49,279 bases of DNA from Parasitella parasitica (Eukaryota > Mucoromycota > Mucoromycetes > Mucorales > Mucoraceae), in NCBI GenBank assembly GCA_025201805.1, contig MU619335.1:64975-114253 (forward strand), read 5' to 3'. Position 1 is the stretch's first letter; every line of letters begins with the position of its first letter. Made by a program: the position numbers and the translations under genes. Below the pieces are notes generated by a model, which was given only the letters and a program-made list of their open reading frames with translations, had not been told where the DNA came from and ran no database searches. Shown here piece by piece: positions 46,533 through 49,279 of this stretch.

Positions 46533-46665
46533 GGGACACGATTACAAAAATGGGCCACTACTAGGAAAATGGGTCACGAATACGAAAATGGGACGTTAAT
46601 ATGAAAGTGGGACATCGACATGAAAATGGGACACATAAGAGAATACGAGACACGAACACAACTGT
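46533..46665 (+). repeat. 19-bp tandem repeat array, seven imperfect units
   Basis: Seven consecutive 19-bp units, each beginning GGGNCAC or GGGAC and mostly ending GAAAAT, for example GGGTCACGAATACGAAAAT. Two more diverged units may precede (46493-46532). The last unit is the most diverged. No ORF spans it. It sits about 675 bp before the Fanzor candidate start. Confidence 0.8.
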
Positions 46666-46713
46666 GGAACTATACCGAACAGATTCAAAGAGTTTTTTTC
46701 TTGGTTCAATTTG

Positions 46714-46726
46714 AGGGCGCAGCCCT
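46714..46726. repeat. Palindrome AGGGC-GCA-GCCCT
   Basis: A perfect 5-bp stem with a 3-nt loop in otherwise AT-rich DNA, 48 bp right of the 19-bp array. Its GC content contrasts strongly with its surroundings. Confidence 0.6.
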
Positions 46727-47340
46727 GAAAACAGCAACCTTTTATAGAACTTGTATCATATTCTAGTACTTTATGATCTAAGTGCCAAAGTCAAAATTTA
46801 TTTGTGTACTATTTTTACTTGGCTAACAAGGCCTTTAAGTAATAGCTGAAATAATTCTGCTCAGGTCTAAAAATGAATTGAATATGTTATCTTGTTTTTC
46901 TATTGTTGTTATACCCAATGCCAAAATGGGTGCTCTTACCAAAAAAGAAAAAAAAAGCATGATATACATCAGTATCGCGATCGAAAAAATCAATCAGGTT
47001 TGTTGGTTAATTGAGTTGGTAAATAGATAGAAAAGTAGATTGACAAGTAGTACTTCGAAAGCTTTGTATAGATTCATTTCAGTTAAAATCTAAATGAGGA
47101 TATTCTCGATGAAAACTAGCTAGGTATTTATAATTTATTAAAAACAGAGTCTGGTCTTGATATACAATATAACAACATTGGCAGCCGGGCGATATCAGTA
47201 ATTGGATTAGAAAATATATCAACAGGTGGGACCCATGTGTGTGCATTCTCTTTCGGATCTCTCGATCGGGTTGACAAGATTTGATCTAGTTGACAGATAA
47301 ATGTTGTCTTGAACTCTTTTTACTTCTTTTCAATTAACCA
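46727..47340. other. Leader region of the Fanzor candidate
   Basis: AT-rich, no supportable ORF; may include the left part of a mobile element and the promoter of the gene at 47341. Confidence 0.4.
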
Positions 47341-49279
47341 ATGCCACGCATACCTATTTACCCTGAAGTGGAGAAGTTCATAATCCTCAAGAAACGTACA
47401 AAGCTAGAGGAGGTCGAATCTGATAACAAGAAAGAAAACTCTACCACTCAGACCTCAAAGAGAACATGTAAGTAAAAAGACACTTTATGTGATTCCAAGG
47501 TTTTACAAGCTAATGCATATAAAGCTACCAAGAGGAAGGACTCTCCTGCTTTAACAACAGCAAAAAGGAATGCAAAGAAAAGTCGCCAAGCTAGTACTTC
47601 AGCAGCATCATCCTCTAAGAATAATTGTAGCTCTTGTCAAGAGGAAGGGCATAGCTCTGCAAGAAGTTCCCAATGCAAAAACTATAATCCAAAGCTACCG
47701 GAACGTCTACAAATCAGACTTGGATCCCATCAAAGATACACTCTCTCTGTTCCATTTGAAACTCTTTGTAATGATACTCCAAACAAAGCCAATGCTTTAA
47801 AAAAAGTCAAGGGCATATCAAGCTTTGTCTGTGAAGTCTTGTTCAAAGCTCAACTATTTGTAAACCATTTTATTCTGCAACATCCAAACAAGCTGACAAA
47901 TGACTTCTTTGATCAAAATTTTTGGTATACTATTTCAAGAGTTATTAGGGGCAGCTCAAATAAAGTAAAGCCAACTCTGCAGGCTTACAAAGATACGAAA
48001 AAGGAACGACCTGCAGGATAGAACCTAGATGTGGATCAACTTGCGAGCTCTTTTGTTAACTTGTCTGCTACTTCAAATGGTAGCTTATTTGTTTCAGAAA
48101 ATGGATTAAAGAATTATGGACAATCTCTGTCAACTGCATGCGAGACTGTCGCAACAGCATATAACAACTACTATATTGAAAACTTTGAAAAAATCATATG
48201 CGACTACTTCATATATACACTGAAGACAGAGTACCCCGTAAGTAACGAGACATAATAACAAGCACTTCAATATACATGTTCAATTTCTCAAATTGTTATA
48301 CTAAAATTACATAAACTAGGATGCGAAGATCAGCTGTATCAAGAACTTGGTATATAATCACGTATACAATCAAGTGCTTACACATTCCCAACCTTCATCT
48401 GTATCTGTTGATATTCTTGCCCTATTTGATCCGGATGTGGCCAGTAATCTTACAATTTTCTTAAATCCTTTGATTTTAGAGGTCAAAAATCGCATTTCCA
48501 CGCTTCCATTGACTAAAGAAAGCTTAAACAATGAACCCTTCAAAATTTTACCGCCATTACGGTATATCCTCAACAAATACGATGATATATACAGGACCCA
48601 AGCTGCTCAAAAAGACAAGGCCGACTCAACGAAGCCCCCGCTTCCAAGACGTTTTAGTTTATTCCCAAATCCCTCATTGCACTGGCGGTTCATAAAGATT
48701 GATGCCCAGAACCTGACCGGAATTTTCCCAGAGGCCAAGCAAAAGAAGCAAGCCAATGAATCCTCTTTTGATCATCAACAAAGGTGCTTCTATCAAGCTT
48801 TTGCTTTCAAAAAGCTGGGTATTCAAAGGCAAATACTGCTAATACACATACCTATGAATCAAACTGCTGATAAAAAAATATATAGTTGTGAAAAGCTTCT
48901 AACATTGCCTGAAGAAAAAGGAAGAATGTTTCTTAACGGATTGTACACTGATGGCTATACGTGCAGAGTTTTATTTGCTAGAAGAGTGCTTCCATCATCT
49001 CCAGAAGACAATACCTGTCTAGAGTTGGATGATTTTTCAAGCGAAGAGGTGAACAAGCATTTCCGTCCATGCACTGTAGACCCGGGAAGACGGGATCCTT
49101 TCGTCTCTTATCATGGTGGTACTGACATACGTCGCTTGTCCTCAATCGAATACTATAATATGGGTGGAAGTGTAACAAGAATGAAAAAGCAACAGAAACA
49201 CAAACAAGAACTAGGCATTGAAAAGATTGAAACAGACATTCCCTCGCCTAAAACTGCATCTGTGGAGCAATTTGTTCTG
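47341..49279 (+). CDS. Fanzor-like (eukaryotic TnpB) RuvC protein, runs off the window
   Basis: Proposed exons: 47341-47467, 47525-47964, 48022-48237 and 48320 to beyond 49279; phases agree throughout, giving 581 codons so far. The N-terminus (MPRIPIYPEVEKFIILKKRT) is followed by a basic region and a zinc knuckle CSSCQEEGHSSARSSQC starting near residue 77. A helical region follows, then WRFIKIDAQNLTGIFP and FARRVLPSSPEDN. Near residue 515 comes a RuvC-I-like motif, VDPGRRDPFVSYHG, followed by RLSSIEYYNMGGS, LGIEKIETDIPSPKT. The DPG strand, EYY-GS helix and E-T--PS-KT block match my memory of Fanzor proteins of Mucorales. RuvC-II, RuvC-III and the zinc ribbon would lie beyond the edge. If the 47965-48021 intron is rejected, a TAG at 48019-48021 interrupts the frame. 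Alternative: another DDE/RuvC-fold transposon protein. Confidence 0.68.

Noticed and set aside
46493-46665. CRISPR-like array
   Set aside because: The units are contiguous 19-bp tandem repeats with no unique spacers, and the genome is eukaryotic.
1-49279. tRNA or rRNA genes
   Set aside because: No stretch with a tRNA A/B-box pair or rRNA-like sequence was recognised by eye.

Overview
The window looks like nuclear DNA of an early-diverging filamentous fungus, most likely Mucoromycota (Mucorales). The evidence is AT-rich intergenic DNA, many 45-70 nt GT-AG introns, fungal-type ESCRT-0, complex I and Sec12 genes, a TOP3B-type topoisomerase, and Tc1, LINE, Helitron and Fanzor-like fragments. Family assignments come from motif reading, not database searches.

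Layout, left to right. (1) 0.3-6.1 kb, minus strand: a GH47 alpha-mannosidase whose C-terminus is missing within the window, an unknown two-helix membrane protein, and a GCK-type Ste20 kinase. (2) 6.3-11.8 kb, plus: a paladin-like protein with three tandem PTP/phytase-like domains, sharing a ~200 bp divergent promoter with the kinase. (3) 12.4-14 kb: a dead Tc1/mariner copy with a LINE 3' fragment nested inside it, bounded by a 13-bp target duplication. (4) 14.5-15.5 kb, minus: a short-chain dehydrogenase. (5) 15.5-19.3 kb: accessory DNA with gene fragments and a broken Helitron-type Pif1 helicase followed by hairpins. (6) 19.8-24.4 kb: prohibitin PHB1, a PIG-X/Pbn1-type GPI mannosyltransferase subunit, and convergent VPS27. 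(7) 24.4-27.3 kb: a gene desert. (8) 27.3-31.4 kb: a tandem pair of Dal5-like MFS transporters with matching promoter motifs. (9) 31.9-45.95 kb: housekeeping genes: TOP3B, an EF-hand secretory protein, NDUFA5, a LEA-2-like membrane protein, a wax-synthase-like MBOAT acyltransferase, SEC12, a 56-residue membrane protein and RanBP1. (10) 46-49.3 kb: a 19-bp tandem repeat array, a palindrome, and a large ORF running off the right edge that I read as a Fanzor (eukaryotic TnpB-like, RuvC) protein with an N-terminal zinc knuckle.

The most notable item is the Fanzor candidate. Its only apparent in-frame stop coincides exactly with the 3' end of a plausible 57-nt phase-0 intron, so the gene may be intact. 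Its RuvC-II/III motifs, zinc ribbon and any guide RNA would lie beyond the window. Also notable are a 5-nt microexon needed to keep TOP3B in frame, a coding exon consisting only of ATG, and the LINE-in-Tc1 nesting with its dated order of events.
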